A stretch of 5,637 nt of DNA from a bacterium (GTDB lineage Bacteria > Chloroflexota > Dormibacteria > UBA8260 > Bog-877), in NCBI GenBank assembly GCA_021802115.1, contig JAKABA010000243.1, forward strand, positions 1-5,637, in the 5' to 3' direction. Numbering within the stretch: position 1 is the first letter of the stretch; each line of letters opens with the position of its first letter. This document shows positions 5,491-5,637 of this stretch, in pieces. Below the pieces are notes generated by a model. The model had not been told where the DNA came from, did not search any database, and worked only from the letters and a program-made list of their open reading frames with translations. Made by a program: the position numbers and the translations under genes.

Positions 5491-5637
5491 ATGGACATCA
5501 TGGGTTTCCTGAGGCAGCGGGCGGGGGACTTCCGCTGCCCGGTTTGCCGGCGGTCGCTGGCGGACTGCGAGCTGCGCCAGCTGGCCCACCAGGGGCCCCA
5601 CTACACGGTGCAGGTGACCTGCCGCCACTGCTCCATG
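5491..5637 (+). CDS. Small zinc-ribbon protein, 3' end cut by window edge
   Basis: Only the first 49 codons are present and the frame is open at the right edge. The protein begins MDIMGFLRQRAGDF, then CPVC (16-19), a Cys at 26 and CRHC (44-47). The two CxxC knuckles 24 residues apart form a typical zinc ribbon, with the strand YTVQVTC leading into the second knuckle. Such ribbons bind structural zinc and mediate nucleic-acid or protein contacts; the particular family is not recognised. The 435-nt gap, its own ribosome site and a candidate -10 box suggest it is transcribed separately from the helicase operon. In-frame ATGs at 5485 and 5500 are alternative starts. Confidence 0.7.
   Translation, partial: MDIMGFLRQRAGDFRCPVCRRSLADCELRQLAHQGPHYTVQVTCRHCSM

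Noticed and set aside
5057..5512. A 151-codon plus-strand frame after the helicase
   Set aside because: Weak third-position bias, Gly/His/Pro-rich composition, no ribosome site, and it overlaps the start of the zinc-ribbon gene in another frame.
1..5637. CRISPR arrays, tRNA or rRNA genes, transposase genes
   Set aside because: No regularly spaced repeats, no cloverleaf-like sequence and no transposase or integrase motifs were seen on either strand.

Overview
This is a very GC-rich window with strongly G/C-ending codons. It suggests a high-GC bacterium, most likely Actinomycetota or a high-GC Chloroflexota/Dormibacterota-type lineage. No rRNA or other marker gene fixes the taxonomy, so that is inference.

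Positions 1-5056 are one tightly packed plus-strand operon of five genes. The junctions are a 4-bp ATGA overlap, a 4-nt gap, a 4-bp TTGA overlap and a zero-gap TGAATG. In order the genes are: (1) the 3' part of a gene with a HARE-HTH-like winged helix followed by a beta-rich C-terminal domain, open at the left edge; (2) a 258-aa protein of unknown family with a helical N-terminus and a winged-helix-like C-terminus; (3) a 317-aa protein resembling the BREX ATP-binding (DUF2791/BrxD-like) family but without a recognisable Walker A; (4) a 415-aa BrxD-like P-loop ATPase with intact Walker A and B motifs; (5) a 510-aa superfamily 2 DECH helicase with an N-terminal winged helix.

The gene set (DNA-binding adaptors, a degenerate and an intact ATPase of one family, and a translocase-type helicase) looks like a compact BREX-related DNA-processing or anti-phage module. 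No methyltransferase, PglZ-type phosphatase, nuclease or other effector lies inside the window. Either the effector is upstream of position 1 or the system works without one. A defence role is inferred from families and layout only.

Positions 5057-5490 hold no convincing complete gene. They contain a bulged hairpin just past the helicase stop (possible terminator) and a minus-strand stretch (5404 down to about 5153) with coding-like codon use but no stop of its own, which may be a truncated gene remnant. A near-consensus -10 box and a ribosome binding site then lead into the 5' end of a small zinc-ribbon protein gene (from 5491), which runs off the right edge. This last gene is probably unrelated to the operon.
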